Shown: positions 54,125 to 63,050 of the stretch, one piece after another
Layout: each line of letters starts with the position of its first letter
Position numbering within the stretch: the first letter of the stretch is position 1
From: Ancylobacter koreensis
GTDB taxonomy: Bacteria; Pseudomonadota; Alphaproteobacteria; Rhizobiales; Xanthobacteraceae
Reading direction: 5' to 3'
Assembly (NCBI RefSeq): GCF_023016525.1
Contig: NZ_JALKCG010000007.1
Coordinates: forward strand, 164,124 to 228,123
Length of the DNA stretch: 64,000 nt
Translations under genes and position numbers: made by a program
Notes under the pieces: generated by a model
Told to the model about the DNA's origin: nothing
Seen by the model: only the letters and a program-made list of their open reading frames with translations
The model's database searches: none

Positions 54125-55306
54125 ATGGCGGACCAGAATGCGGCCATTCTGGTGGTCGATGACGTTGCCGAGAACCGGGACCTGCTGATCCGCCGCCTGC
54201 GCCGGCTGGGCTTCTCGCGGCTCGACGAGGCGGCCGACGGGCATGCGGCGCTCGCCGCCATCGGTCAGACCCCTTACGACCTCGTGCTGCTCGACATCAT
54301 GATGCCCGAACTCGACGGCTTCGGCGTGCTGGAGCGGCTGCGGGCGGACGGGCGTATCAACGAGCTGCCGGTGATCGTCGTTTCCGCGCTCAACGAGATC
54401 GAACCGGTCGTTCGCTGCATCGAGCTCGGCGCCGACGACTTCATCTTCAAGCCGTTCAACCCGACCCTGCTGCGCGCCCGCGTGCTCGCCACGCTGGAGA
54501 AGAAGGCACTGCGCGACCGCACGCGCGACGAGCTGCGCCGCAAGCAGATCGAGCTGACCGAGGCGCGCACGCTGCAGCTCTCGCTGGTGCCGCCGCCCTT
54601 CGCCGGCACGGTGGGCGGGCGCCGCGTCGCCATCGAGACCTTTCTGGAGCCGGCGAAGGAAGTCGGCGGCGATCTCGTCGATTATTTCCCGGTTGGCGAG
54701 GGCCGCATTGCGGCGATCGTCGGCGACGTCTCCGACAAGGGCGCCGGTGCCGCCCTGATGATGGCGCGCACCCATTCCATGTTCCGCGCGCTGGGCACGC
54801 GGCCGGATGCGGCGGAGCTGTTCGCCGACCCCGCCCGCCCGGCCGAATTGGTCAACGAGGCGCTGGCGCGCGGCAACGCCTCCTGCATGTTCGTGACGCT
54901 GCTGCTGGCGGTGCTCGACGCGCCTTCCGGCCGGCTGTCCTATGTCCGCGCCGGCCATGTGCCGCCCTATCTGCGGGCCACCGACGGCACCGTCTCGCGC
55001 CTGACCGCCGCCGGCGGGCCGGCGCTCGGCGTGATGGAGGGCATGCCCTACAGCAGCGCCACGGTGACGCTGGCGCCGGGCGAGCGGCTTCTGGTCATCA
55101 CCGACGGGCTGACCGAGGCGCACGACCCGGCGGGCGAGCCTTACGGCGAGGAGAAGGTGGGCGCGTTCCTCGCCGACCTGTCGGGTGGCGAGCGGCTGCC
55201 GCTACCGCGTCTTGCGGCGGGGGTCCGCGCCTTCGAGGCCGGGCTGCCGGCCTTCGACGACATGGCGGCGCTGCTGCTGTCGCTCGATGTGCCGGGAGAG
55301 GTCTGA
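54125..55306 (+). CDS. Response regulator with PP2C-type (SpoIIE/RsbU-like) phosphatase output
   Basis: A 393-residue protein. Residues 7-125 are a receiver (VVDDVAENRDLLIRRL, phospho-acceptor Asp57 in LLDIMMPELDGFG, Lys in FIFKPFNP). A coiled linker (125-155) leads to a SpoIIE-type phosphatase: GGDLVDYFPV, AIVGDVSDKGAGAALMMA and LVITDGLTEAHDPAGEPYG. It should dephosphorylate a STAS anti-sigma antagonist when its receiver is phosphorylated. ATG 54125 has GGAAG upstream; an in-frame ATG at 54011 adds 38 residues. It is first of three signalling genes. Confidence 0.93.
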   Translation: MADQNAAILVVDDVAENRDLLIRRLRRLGFSRLDEAADGHAALAAIGQTPYDLVLLDIMMPELDGFGVLERLRADGRINELPVIVVSALNEIEPVVRCIELGADDFIFKPFNPTLLRARVLATLEKKALRDRTRDELRRKQIELTEARTLQLSLVPPPFAGTVGGRRVAIETFLEPAKEVGGDLVDYFPVGEGRIAAIVGDVSDKGAGAALMMARTHSMFRALGTRPDAAELFADPARPAELVNEALARGNASCMFVTLLLAVLDAPSGRLSYVRAGHVPPYLRATDGTVSRLTAAGGPALGVMEGMPYSSATVTLAPGERLLVITDGLTEAHDPAGEPYGEEKVGAFLADLSGGERLPLPRLAAGVRAFEAGLPAFDDMAALLLSLDVPGEV

Positions 55307-55309
55307 GAC

Positions 55310-57280
55310 GTGCGGCCTGAGATTTCGGGGGTGGAGATGGGCGAGAACGCCGCGAGGGACGAGATGGACCACGGCAACGAAGCGACGCTGCTGCGCGCCA
55401 CGCTGGAGAACATGTCGCAGGGCGTCGCCATGTACGACGCCAGGCACCGGCTGGTCATCTGGAACCAGCTCTTCCGCGACTATCTCGACATGCCGGACGA
55501 GTTTCTCGGCACCGAGCACACCTTCTCGGACTACATCCGCTATCTCGGCGAGAGGGGCGAGTTCGGCGACGTCGACATCGAGGTCGCGCTGGCGCAACGT
55601 CTCAAGCAGCTGGAGACCCATCACCGCTTCGAGCGCACCCGGCCGGACGGCACCGTGCTCGAAGTACGGCGCGATCCGGTGCCGGGCGGCGGATTCATCG
55701 CCATCTACACCGACATCACCGAGCGCAAGCAGGCCGAGACCAAGCTGCGCGAGGCCAAGGAGGCGGCCGAATCCGCCAGCCGGGTGAAATCCGCCTTCCT
55801 CGCCAATATGAGCCACGAGCTCCGCACGCCGCTCAACGCCATCATCGGCTACAGCGAGATTCTCTCCGAAGACGCGGCCGACGAGGGCAACACCGCCATG
55901 GTGGCAGACCTCGACAAGATCCAGGCCGCCGGCAAGCACCTGCTGGGGCTGATCAACGACATCCTCGACCTCTCCAAGATCGAGGCCGGGCGGATGGACG
56001 TCTATCTGGAACAGGTCTTCCTCAGCCGCATGGTCGAGGAGGTGAAGACCATCGTCGGCCCGATGATGACCAAGAACGCGAACGAGTTCGTCATCGACTG
56101 CCCGGTCGACATCGGCACGCTGCGCACCGACCTGACCAAGCTCAAGCAGAGCCTCATCAACCTGCTGAGCAACGCCGCCAAGTTCACCAAGCAGGGCACG
56201 GTGACGCTGCGCATCTCGCGCGTCACCCAGGTCGATGGCTGCGGCACGGTGCGCTTCGACGTGACCGACAGCGGCATCGGCATGAGCGAGGAGCAGATGG
56301 GCCGCCTGTTCCAGGCCTTCACCCAGGCGGATTCCTCGACCACGCGCAATTTCGGCGGCACCGGGCTCGGCCTCACCATCACCAAGCATTTCGCCGCCAT
56401 GCTGGGCGGCGCGATCTCGGTGGCGAGCGAGCCGGGCAAGGGCTCGACCTTCACGATCGAGCTGCCGGCGGAGACGCGGGCCGCCGCCGCCGATGGCTCC
56501 ACCGGCGCCGTTCTCGATCCCGGCGCGCCGGCCGAGCCGGGGGCGATCACCGTGCTGGTGGTCGACGACGATCCCGCCGTGCACGAGGTGCTCGCGGCGA
56601 CGCTGGGCAAGGAGGGCTACATTCTGCGCCATGCCCGCGACGGGGTGGAGGCGCTCAACATCATGCGCGCCGACCCGCCCGACCTCGTGACGCTCGACGT
56701 GATGATGCCGAAGATCGACGGCTGGTCGGTGCTCGGCATCATGAAGTCCGAGCCCGCGCTGGAGCACATACCGGTCATCATGCTGACCATCGTGGACGAC
56801 CGTAATCTGGGCTATTCGCTCGGCGCCTCGGAATACATGACCAAGCCGATCGACCGGCAGCGGCTGATCGCGCTGATCCACAAATTCGCCCCCGGCAGCG
56901 AGGAGGGCGTCGTGCTGGTGGTGGACGACGACCCGCAGGTGCGCGCGCTGGTGCGCCAGACCATCGAGAGCGTCGGCCTTCATGTGGCGGAGGCCGCCGA
57001 TGGCGCGGAAGCGCTGGCGTGGCTCGATGCGCACCGGCCTCCCTCGCTGGTGCTGCTCGACCTGATGATGCCGGTCATGGACGGCTTCACCTTCCTCGCG
57101 CAGGCACGCGCCGTGCCCAAATTCGCCGAACTGCCCATCGTGGTGCTGACGGCCAAGGAACTGACCGACCACGAGCGCGACTTCCTGGCGCGCAACACGC
57201 TGCTCATCCTCAACAAGAGCGCGCAGCCGATCGGCACGCTGGGCGCCGCCCTGGCCCACATCGCCAGCCACAACCGCTGA
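55310..57280 (+). CDS. PAS hybrid histidine kinase with two receiver domains
   Basis: A 656-residue cytoplasmic protein. The order is PAS-like sensor (about 28-145), HisKA with phospho-acceptor His169 (FLANMSHELRTPLNAIIGYS), HATPase (N box near Asn287, DSGIGM, GGTGLGLTI), then two receivers with Asp463 and Asp584. There is no membrane segment, so the signal is internal. GTG 55310 is four bases after the preceding stop; ATG 55337 is an alternative. It could phosphorylate the upstream REC-phosphatase or the downstream single receiver. Confidence 0.93.
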   Translation: MRPEISGVEMGENAARDEMDHGNEATLLRATLENMSQGVAMYDARHRLVIWNQLFRDYLDMPDEFLGTEHTFSDYIRYLGERGEFGDVDIEVALAQRLKQLETHHRFERTRPDGTVLEVRRDPVPGGGFIAIYTDITERKQAETKLREAKEAAESASRVKSAFLANMSHELRTPLNAIIGYSEILSEDAADEGNTAMVADLDKIQAAGKHLLGLINDILDLSKIEAGRMDVYLEQVFLSRMVEEVKTIVGPMMTKNANEFVIDCPVDIGTLRTDLTKLKQSLINLLSNAAKFTKQGTVTLRISRVTQVDGCGTVRFDVTDSGIGMSEEQMGRLFQAFTQADSSTTRNFGGTGLGLTITKHFAAMLGGAISVASEPGKGSTFTIELPAETRAAAADGSTGAVLDPGAPAEPGAITVLVVDDDPAVHEVLAATLGKEGYILRHARDGVEALNIMRADPPDLVTLDVMMPKIDGWSVLGIMKSEPALEHIPVIMLTIVDDRNLGYSLGASEYMTKPIDRQRLIALIHKFAPGSEEGVVLVVDDDPQVRALVRQTIESVGLHVAEAADGAEALAWLDAHRPPSLVLLDLMMPVMDGFTFLAQARAVPKFAELPIVVLTAKELTDHERDFLARNTLLILNKSAQPIGTLGAALAHIASHNR

Positions 57281-57292
57281 GGAGCGCGTGCG

Positions 57293-57664
57293 ATGACGAA
57301 GATCCTTCTCGTGGAGGACAACGAGATGAACCGCGACATGCTCTCGCGGCGCCTCTCGCGCAACGGCTTCGAGGTGGTGATCGCGGTCAACGGGCAGGAG
57401 GGCGTCGACCTCGCCCTCGCCGAGAAGCCGGCGCTTATCCTGATGGACATGAGCCTGCCCGTGCTCGACGGCTGGGAGGCGACGCGCCGGGTGAAAGCGA
57501 ACCCGGAGACCGCCGGCATCCCGGTCATCGCCCTCACCGCGCACGCCATGGCCAAGGACCGCGACGACGCCATGGCGGCGGGCTGCGACGAGTTCGACAC
57601 CAAGCCGGTCGAGATGCCGCGCCTGCTCGGCAAGATCCGCGCGCTGCTCGGCCTGCCGGACTGA
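57293..57664 (+). CDS. Single-domain response regulator (DivK/CheY-like)
   Basis: A 123-residue receiver: ILLVEDNEMNRDML, phospho-acceptor Asp52 in LILMDMSLPVLDGWEATRR, Thr in IALTAHA and Lys in DTKPVEMPRLLGKIRALLGL. The E-D-N and M-D-M-S-L-P patterns resemble DivK, the cell-polarity regulator, but similar receivers are common. It starts 13 bases after the hybrid kinase and probably acts as its phospho-relay partner. Confidence 0.92.
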   Translation: MTKILLVEDNEMNRDMLSRRLSRNGFEVVIAVNGQEGVDLALAEKPALILMDMSLPVLDGWEATRRVKANPETAGIPVIALTAHAMAKDRDDAMAAGCDEFDTKPVEMPRLLGKIRALLGLPD

Positions 57665-57699
57665 GCCGGGCGCCGGACACGGGCGGGCCGCGCGCGGGA

Positions 57700-57717
57700 C
57701 TGTCATCGCTTCGTCAT
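57700..57717 (+). promoter_or_regulatory. Pho-box-like sequence upstream of Na/Pi cotransporter
   Basis: CTGTCAT, four bases, TCGTCAT: two 7-base direct repeats in 11-base phase. It matches the PhoB consensus CTGTCAT-N4-CTGTCAT at 12 of 14 positions. It is 75 bases before the Na/Pi cotransporter start, in the right direction and place for phosphate-starvation control. Confidence 0.62.
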
Positions 57718-57791
57718 GTGACGGCTCCACAACGTGGCGCGGCCGGCGCGCCTCCGCCGAGACCACCCCCCAGCGAAAGTAGTCGAGCGTT

Positions 57792-59384
57792 ATGGCGATC
57801 GTTGCGCTTTTGATGTGCGGGCTGGGGCTGTTCTTCATTGGCGTGCGGAGCCTGTCGGCAAATCTGGTGCCGCTGGTCGGGCGCCGCGCCCGCGCCGCCT
57901 TCGCGCGGGCACTGCTCGGGCCCTTCAGCACGGCGGCGAGCGGCACCCTCGCCGGCATGATCACCCAGAGCTCGACGGCCGTGTCGTGGATCGTCGTCGC
58001 CTTCGTGCGCGGCGGCGTGCTGAACGAGGGCCGTCCGCTGCTGGCGCCGACCTGGTCCAATGTCGGCACGGCCCTGCTGCCGCTGATCGTCGCCATCGAC
58101 ACCTCGGTCGCGGCCGGCATCGTCATCGGCATGGTCGGTTTCGCCACCTATTTCCGGCTGGCGCGCGGCGACCGCATGCGCAATGCGCTCGACGCGGCAC
58201 TAGGCGCGGCGCTGCTGCTCTACGGCATGCATCTCGTCTCTGTCGCCGTCGGACCGGTGCGCGAGGGGCTGATGCACCATCCGTGGTGGGATGCGGCCGT
58301 GCAGAATCCATGGGTCCTCGGCCTGATCGGGGCCGGCTTCTCGCTGGCGGCACAGTCCTCCTCGGTGGCGGCGGCGATCGCGGTGGCGGCGGTCGGCGGC
58401 GGCTTGCTCACCATCGGCGAGGCGCTGCCGCTGGTCGCCGGCGCCAACGCCGCCGCCATCGTCAACAATGCGGCGCTGATCCCCGGCGAGACCACGCCGG
58501 GGCGCGTGGTGTTCGCGCTGCAGGCGGTGCAGAAGGCCGGAGGCTCGCTGCTGCTGGTCGCCGTCGCGGTCGTCGCCGCCCTGCGGCCGGACCTCACCGA
58601 GCAGGTGTTCGCCTTCGGCCATGATGTAGGCGCCGAATTGGCCCTCGTCTTCCTCGCCGCGCAGGTCGGCGGTTCGCTGATGACGATGGCGCTGGAGTGT
58701 CCGACCCGGCGCGTCCTCGCCCGGCTCATGCCGATGAATGCGGTCGAAACGCTGTCGCAGCCGGCCTTCCTGCTGCGCGAAGCGCTGACCGACCCGGCCG
58801 CCGCGCTCGACCTGTCGACCCGCGAGCTGGCTCGGCTGAGCGCCCGCCTGCCGCTGCTGCTCGACCATGTGCGCGAGGAGGGCGATCCCGCCTCGCCGAC
58901 GCCACCCGTGCTGCGAGCCGCAGGAACCGGCCTGTCGGCCTCGGTGAAGGCCTATCTCGCCGCACTGCTCGACGCCCAGCCGGGCCGGCACGAGGTGGCG
59001 GTGGCGCTGCTGCTCGACGACGGGGCGACCAATGCGGGCGCGCTGCATGAGGCGGTGGCGGAATATGCCGAAGCGGCGGAAGCGGCCCGCGCGCTGCCCA
59101 CCGCCCAGCGGCTGACCGAGGCGCTGCACCTGCTGCTGGGCGCGGTGGCCGAACACGCCGAAAGCCTCGGCGCCGACGAGCCCGACCTCGTGCTGAGCCT
59201 GCTCGGCCACCGGGACCATCTGATGAAGGAACTGCGCGAGCGGCTGTCCTCCCAGGACGAGATTTCAGCGGCCGAGCAGAACGCCCTGTTCCGCATGACG
59301 GTGCTGTTCGAGCGCATCGTCTGGCTGGCGCGCCGGCTGGTGAACGACTTTGCGCAGGTGCACCGGTCGCTCGCCGCCCATTGA
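57792..59384 (+). CDS. Na/Pi cotransporter (PNaS family) with PhoU-like tail
   Basis: A 530-residue inner-membrane protein. Two inverted repeats hold the QSS motifs TLAGMITQSSTAVSW and FSLAAQSSSVAAAIAV, typical of Na-dependent phosphate transporters (NptA/YjbB). The C-terminal 180 residues are helical and PhoU-like. It lies in the signalling block, and a Pho-box-like sequence precedes it, so phosphate control is likely. The ATG follows GAAAGTAGTCG without a strong ribosome site. Confidence 0.92.
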   Translation: MAIVALLMCGLGLFFIGVRSLSANLVPLVGRRARAAFARALLGPFSTAASGTLAGMITQSSTAVSWIVVAFVRGGVLNEGRPLLAPTWSNVGTALLPLIVAIDTSVAAGIVIGMVGFATYFRLARGDRMRNALDAALGAALLLYGMHLVSVAVGPVREGLMHHPWWDAAVQNPWVLGLIGAGFSLAAQSSSVAAAIAVAAVGGGLLTIGEALPLVAGANAAAIVNNAALIPGETTPGRVVFALQAVQKAGGSLLLVAVAVVAALRPDLTEQVFAFGHDVGAELALVFLAAQVGGSLMTMALECPTRRVLARLMPMNAVETLSQPAFLLREALTDPAAALDLSTRELARLSARLPLLLDHVREEGDPASPTPPVLRAAGTGLSASVKAYLAALLDAQPGRHEVAVALLLDDGATNAGALHEAVAEYAEAAEAARALPTAQRLTEALHLLLGAVAEHAESLGADEPDLVLSLLGHRDHLMKELRERLSSQDEISAAEQNALFRMTVLFERIVWLARRLVNDFAQVHRSLAAH

Positions 59385-59396
59385 CCGCGCGGCCGA

Positions 59397-59846
59397 TCAC
59401 GACTCCGGGGCGGACCCCTGCGGCGTGGCGGCGAGGCTGAAGGTGAGAGTCACGACGTTGCGCCCGTCCTCACGCCGATAGGCGACGCTGTCGGCGAGGG
59501 TGCGCACCAGATGCACGCCGAGCCCGCCGATGCGCCGCTCCTCCAGCGAGCCCGCTATATCGGGCGCCGGCGCCTGAAAGGGATCGAACGCATTGCCATC
59601 GTCGCTGAAGATGGCCTCCAGCACGTTGCCGGCGCGACGCACCCGCAGCGCGATCTCGCCGGCGCGCCCATCCGGATAGCCGTAGTCGACGGCGTTGTTG
59701 AAGAACTCGTCGGCGGCGAGCTGGAGCCGGTAGGCCGGGGTCGGCGGGATCGCCTCGGCCTCGACATAGGCCTCCAGCCGCTCGGCCAGCGTTTCCAGCT
59801 TGCCGATCTCGTTGGCGAGGCAGATGTCGAGTTCGTGGTCTGCCAT
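59397..59846 (-). CDS. RsbW-like anti-sigma factor kinase (HATPase_c_2)
   Basis: A 149-residue GHKL kinase. The N box is LQLAADEFFNNAVDYGYPDG (Glu47, Asn50/51), the G1 box is FSDDGNAFDPF and the G2 region is GGLGVHLVRTLADSVAY. This is the fold of SpoIIAB/RsbW, which binds sigma factors or other targets and phosphorylates STAS antagonists. Its stop nearly meets the Na/Pi transporter stop (convergent). It is 33 bases downstream of the STAS gene, in one operon. Confidence 0.92.
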   Translation of the reverse strand: MADHELDICLANEIGKLETLAERLEAYVEAEAIPPTPAYRLQLAADEFFNNAVDYGYPDGRAGEIALRVRRAGNVLEAIFSDDGNAFDPFQAPAPDIAGSLEERRIGGLGVHLVRTLADSVAYRREDGRNVVTLTFSLAATPQGSAPES

Positions 59847-59879
59847 TCGCCCGCCCCCGCCGGCTGTCTGGCGTTGCTG

Positions 59880-60215
59880 TCAGGCTAGCGTCGCGAGCGC
59901 CGCCTCCCGGCTCGGATGGATCGGGATGAGCGTCGAGAAGCCGCTCACGTCGAACACCTCATGCACCTGCGGGATGAGGCAGCACACCGCCAGCGTGGCT
60001 CCCGAGCTGCGCGCCAGCTTGGTGGCCTTGAGCACGACGCGCAGGCCCGCCGAGCTTATGTAGCTGAGATCGGCGAAGTCCAGCAGGATGACCTCGCCGC
60101 CGGCTGGCGCCTCGGCGAGAAACTCGTCCAGCTTGGGCGAAGAGCTGCTGTCGAGCCGCCCCCGCACCGCCGTGACCACCACATTGCCTTCGACGAAGCG
60201 CTCAATATGTATCAA
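59880..60215 (-). CDS. STAS domain anti-sigma factor antagonist (RsbV-like)
   Basis: A protein of about 111 residues. The STAS core is VVVTAVRGRLDSSSSPKLDEFL, VILLDFADLSYISSAGLRVVLKATKLA (Ser54/55 is the phosphorylation site region) and a C-terminal HEVFDVSGFSTLIPIH. The TTG at 60215 has GGAG eight bases upstream and gives the usual length; ATG 60239 is an alternative. It is the expected substrate of the RsbW-like kinase next door and of the REC-phosphatase at 54125. Confidence 0.92.
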   Translation of the reverse strand: MIHIERFVEGNVVVTAVRGRLDSSSSPKLDEFLAEAPAGGEVILLDFADLSYISSAGLRVVLKATKLARSSGATLAVCCLIPQVHEVFDVSGFSTLIPIHPSREAALATLA

Positions 60216-60412
60216 GTTTCCGACTCCACATCTGCCCATGCGGCAACGCCGACAGGCTGGTTCGCGCCTCACGGCGCCCCCGGTCTGCCCATCGCGTGAG
60301 GATGGGCTAGCACTATCGGCAAAGGTCAGGGCGTGCAAGGCGCGCCCCGGTACCGGCCGGGGCGGGAGCCCCGACCTTCGTCGCTGCCGTGCCCTCGCGG
60401 GCACGTTGCGGC

Positions 60413-62122
60413 TCAGTGCTCGAAGCGCAACAGCAGGGCCTGCCGCTCGCCGTCACGCTCGATCACCAGCCTGTCGGCGCGCTTGCTCAGCATGTAGCCG
60501 ACGAAGCGTGCCACCGCCTGCGCGTCGCCGAGCAGGTCCTCCGGCGAGGGGCGATGATTGGGAATTTCCAGCGGCGCGCCGGTATAGACGAGGCGGACGT
60601 CGAAATTGTTCTCGTCAAAGCGGGCCCGTATCTCCAGCCCGTCCTCGGCGACGCCGGTGTCGAGCAGCATCTCGACGCCCTCCGCGACCACCGGAATGGC
60701 GGCCGCCACCACGTCGCGCCGCGCCCCCCACAGGTCGCCCTGGCGCTCCAGGAATTCCGTGGCGACGGTGAACGGGCTTTCCTCGGCGGTCACCTGCCGG
60801 GATGCCTCGCGGCCGATACCGATGCGGAACAGCAGGTTCAGCAGGATGGCGACGCCGGTGGAAATGGAGAGCGGCGACTCGAGGATCGGCTGCATCCATT
60901 CCGGCGTGGTGCGCACCAGTTCCGGCAGCACGGCGACGGCAAGGCCGGTGAGCACGGCAAGGCCCACGGTGAAGATGCGCCGGTCGCTGAGGCGGCGGGA
61001 GAGGATGAGTTCCATGCCCGCCACGATGAGGAAGGCGGCGGCATAGATCAGGATCGCGCCGATCACCGGCGGCGGGATGATGGTGAGCGCGGCGATGAGG
61101 CGCGGCGAGAAGGCGGCGAGGATCATGATCACGCCGGACACGATGCCGACGCGCCAGGCCGTGGTGCCGGTGGCAAAGGCGACGCCGATGGCCGCCGAGG
61201 AGGAGGCGCTGGAGAAGCCGCCGGTGACGGCGGCGCCCATGTCGGCGATGGTGTTGGCGCGGACGGCGCGGCCGGCCTCGTCGAGATCCGCCCGGCGCCA
61301 GTCGGCATCGTCCATGCGCTGCATCGACACCACGGTGCCGATCATGTCGACCGCGGTGATCACGCCGGTGAGGATGGCCGCCGGCACCAGCGCCCAGGAG
61401 AAGAAGCTGACGCCGGGAAAGCCGATATGCGGCAGGTCGATCACCGGCAGGGCGTTCAACGCAAATTCGGGCTCGGGAGCGATGCCGAGGAAAGCGGACA
61501 TGCCCCAGCCGGCGCCCGCACCGATGGCGACCGCGAACAGGCGCAGCAGCCCGCGCGAGAAGATGGCGAGGCCGATGATGACGACCAGCGCCACCAGGCT
61601 GGCAAGCGGGAAGCGCAGGTCGAGCTGCGCGACGGCGGTCTCGGCGGTCAGCCCGAAGAAGCGGCGCAGCGCCGGCTCGGCCAGCGCGACGCCCAGCATT
61701 GTGACGGCGACGCCGCAGACCTCGGGCGGGAACACCGCACGCAACGCGCCGAGGAAGCGCGACAGGGTGAATTGCGAGAAGGCGGCGATCAGGCTCATGC
61801 CGGCATAGAGCGAGGGACCGCCGACCGCCAGCGCCTGAATGGCGAGCGGCAGATGCGCCATGTTGGGAATCTGCACCAGCAGCCGGCCGGCGCCAGGGCG
61901 CGGCCAGCATTCGATGATGGTGGCGACACCCATGAAGATGATGCAGCTGGTGATCAGCACCTGCGTGTCGCTGAAGGACAGGCCCGCCTCGGCAGCGGCC
62001 ACCAGCGGATAGACCACGAAGAGCAGGGCGAGCACGGCATGCTGCACGCCGAGAATGAGGAGCGTTCCCAGCGGCGGCTTCTCATCGGCGCCGTAAAGGA
62101 TGTTGGACGGTTTACGCGGCAT
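60413..62122 (-). CDS. NCS2-type (uracil/xanthine permease family) transporter with cytoplasmic C-terminal extension
   Basis: A 569-residue protein, start MPRKPSNILYGADEKPPLGT. Residues 20-440 hold about fourteen membrane helices of the NCS2 nucleobase transporter fold, with GFSSASSSAAIGVAFATGT in place of the usual QN-G-x-x-x-T motif. Residues 440-569 are a soluble tail (FLERQGDLWGARRDVVAAAIPVVAEGVEMLL ... LEIRARFDENNFDVRLVYTG) resembling a degenerate HATPase_c_2 fold. It begins 198 bases upstream of the STAS gene on the same strand. Substrate unknown; nucleobases are expected. Confidence 0.88.
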   Translation of the reverse strand: MPRKPSNILYGADEKPPLGTLLILGVQHAVLALLFVVYPLVAAAEAGLSFSDTQVLITSCIIFMGVATIIECWPRPGAGRLLVQIPNMAHLPLAIQALAVGGPSLYAGMSLIAAFSQFTLSRFLGALRAVFPPEVCGVAVTMLGVALAEPALRRFFGLTAETAVAQLDLRFPLASLVALVVIIGLAIFSRGLLRLFAVAIGAGAGWGMSAFLGIAPEPEFALNALPVIDLPHIGFPGVSFFSWALVPAAILTGVITAVDMIGTVVSMQRMDDADWRRADLDEAGRAVRANTIADMGAAVTGGFSSASSSAAIGVAFATGTTAWRVGIVSGVIMILAAFSPRLIAALTIIPPPVIGAILIYAAAFLIVAGMELILSRRLSDRRIFTVGLAVLTGLAVAVLPELVRTTPEWMQPILESPLSISTGVAILLNLLFRIGIGREASRQVTAEESPFTVATEFLERQGDLWGARRDVVAAAIPVVAEGVEMLLDTGVAEDGLEIRARFDENNFDVRLVYTGAPLEIPNHRPSPEDLLGDAQAVARFVGYMLSKRADRLVIERDGERQALLLRFEH

Positions 62123-62736
62123 CGGGAAGCCAACAAGCGAGGGAAGGGGCACCGGGTGCCGTCTTTGCCGCCCCTGGCCCGGGTGGGCCGAAGGCGCAAG
62201 GATTCGCATCCGCCGGGCGACTATGGAGCCGGGGAGGGGACCGGGCAAGCTGACGGAAGGTAGGGTCTGCCGGGCAGGCGTACTGCGGGCTCACACGAGC
62301 ACAGGCTGCGCCGGAGCGGTCAAACGGAGCCTCCGCCGCCCCGTCCACCGAGCACGCCGTCTGACCATGCTCGCCGACCGGGGCGCTTCTCATCGCCGGG
62401 CGAGCGGAGGCTGGACATAAGTTATCCAGCAATTTCAATAATTAAGAGAGGGCTTGGAAAAGCTGAGCCGCCCCGGAAACGGGGGGGGGGCTCGCCGAGC
62501 AAGCAAAAAATACCTTCAGCAGAGCATTCAAATGTATGTGATAAGTATTATTTCAGAATAGATTGGGCCAACAAATAGGCAAACAATTTCAATGCACTAT
62601 ATGAATTGGGCTGGACGTCAGTGAGACGCTATGCGATCTTGGGCGGAAGGCAAGGATTAATTCCGGCTATCTGCGGGTTGCTCGACTTAGGTCATAATGG
62701 TCGCTCCGTCGGTCGACGGTGTCGGCACCGGCGCCG
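62123..62736. other. Gene-poor, AT-richer intergenic region
   Basis: 614 bases between the NCS2 gene and the XRE regulator, both leftward. 62123-62420 is normal GC-rich DNA. From about 62420 to 62700 the DNA becomes visibly AT-rich (ATAATTAAGAGAGG, TAAGTATTATTTCAG) and carries a run of ten G at 62481-62490. No open frame, tRNA or repeat is convincing. The change in composition suggests a junction with acquired DNA. Confidence 0.6.
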
Positions 62737-63006
62737 TTAGCTCGACCCGGACGGGTTACGGAAGCGCACACCGGCGCCGCCGTCGTTCTCGGGAATGAAC
62801 TCAATGCCTGCCCCCTCTAGGGCCGTAACAATGGCAGCCAAATTGTTCGCGATCGGGACCCGCAAAGAGCGCTCGAAATCCACGATTGTCTGGCGAGAGA
62901 CGCCTGCATTTCGAGCGAGCAGTTCTTGACTCCAACCCAGCATGGCTCTTGCGCCGCGGCATTGTTCAGGAGAAAGAACCGCGGCTGAGCGACATGCTAC
63001 GAACAT
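62737..63006 (-). CDS. XRE family helix-turn-helix regulator
   Basis: An 89-residue protein with a Cro/C1-type helix-turn-helix: LSPEQCRGARAMLGWSQELLARNAGVSRQTIVDFERSLRVP. A C-terminal IEFIPENDGGAGVRFRNP is typical of small XRE regulators in which the last strand contacts a ligand or partner. ATG 63006 is used; a GTG at 63024 is in frame. The 44-base gap to the divergent gene at 63051 is short for two promoters; it may regulate that gene. Confidence 0.9.
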   Translation of the reverse strand: MFVACRSAAVLSPEQCRGARAMLGWSQELLARNAGVSRQTIVDFERSLRVPIANNLAAIVTALEGAGIEFIPENDGGAGVRFRNPSGSS

Positions 63007-63050
63007 GACGCCCAGCCTAACCACAACCCAAGCTGTGTGGAGCTCGGATC

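Noticed and set aside
57293..57664. Naming the single-domain receiver divK
   Set aside because: It is DivK-like, but there is no PleD or cell-cycle gene beside it, and its neighbours are a hybrid kinase and phosphatase; orthology cannot be shown by eye.
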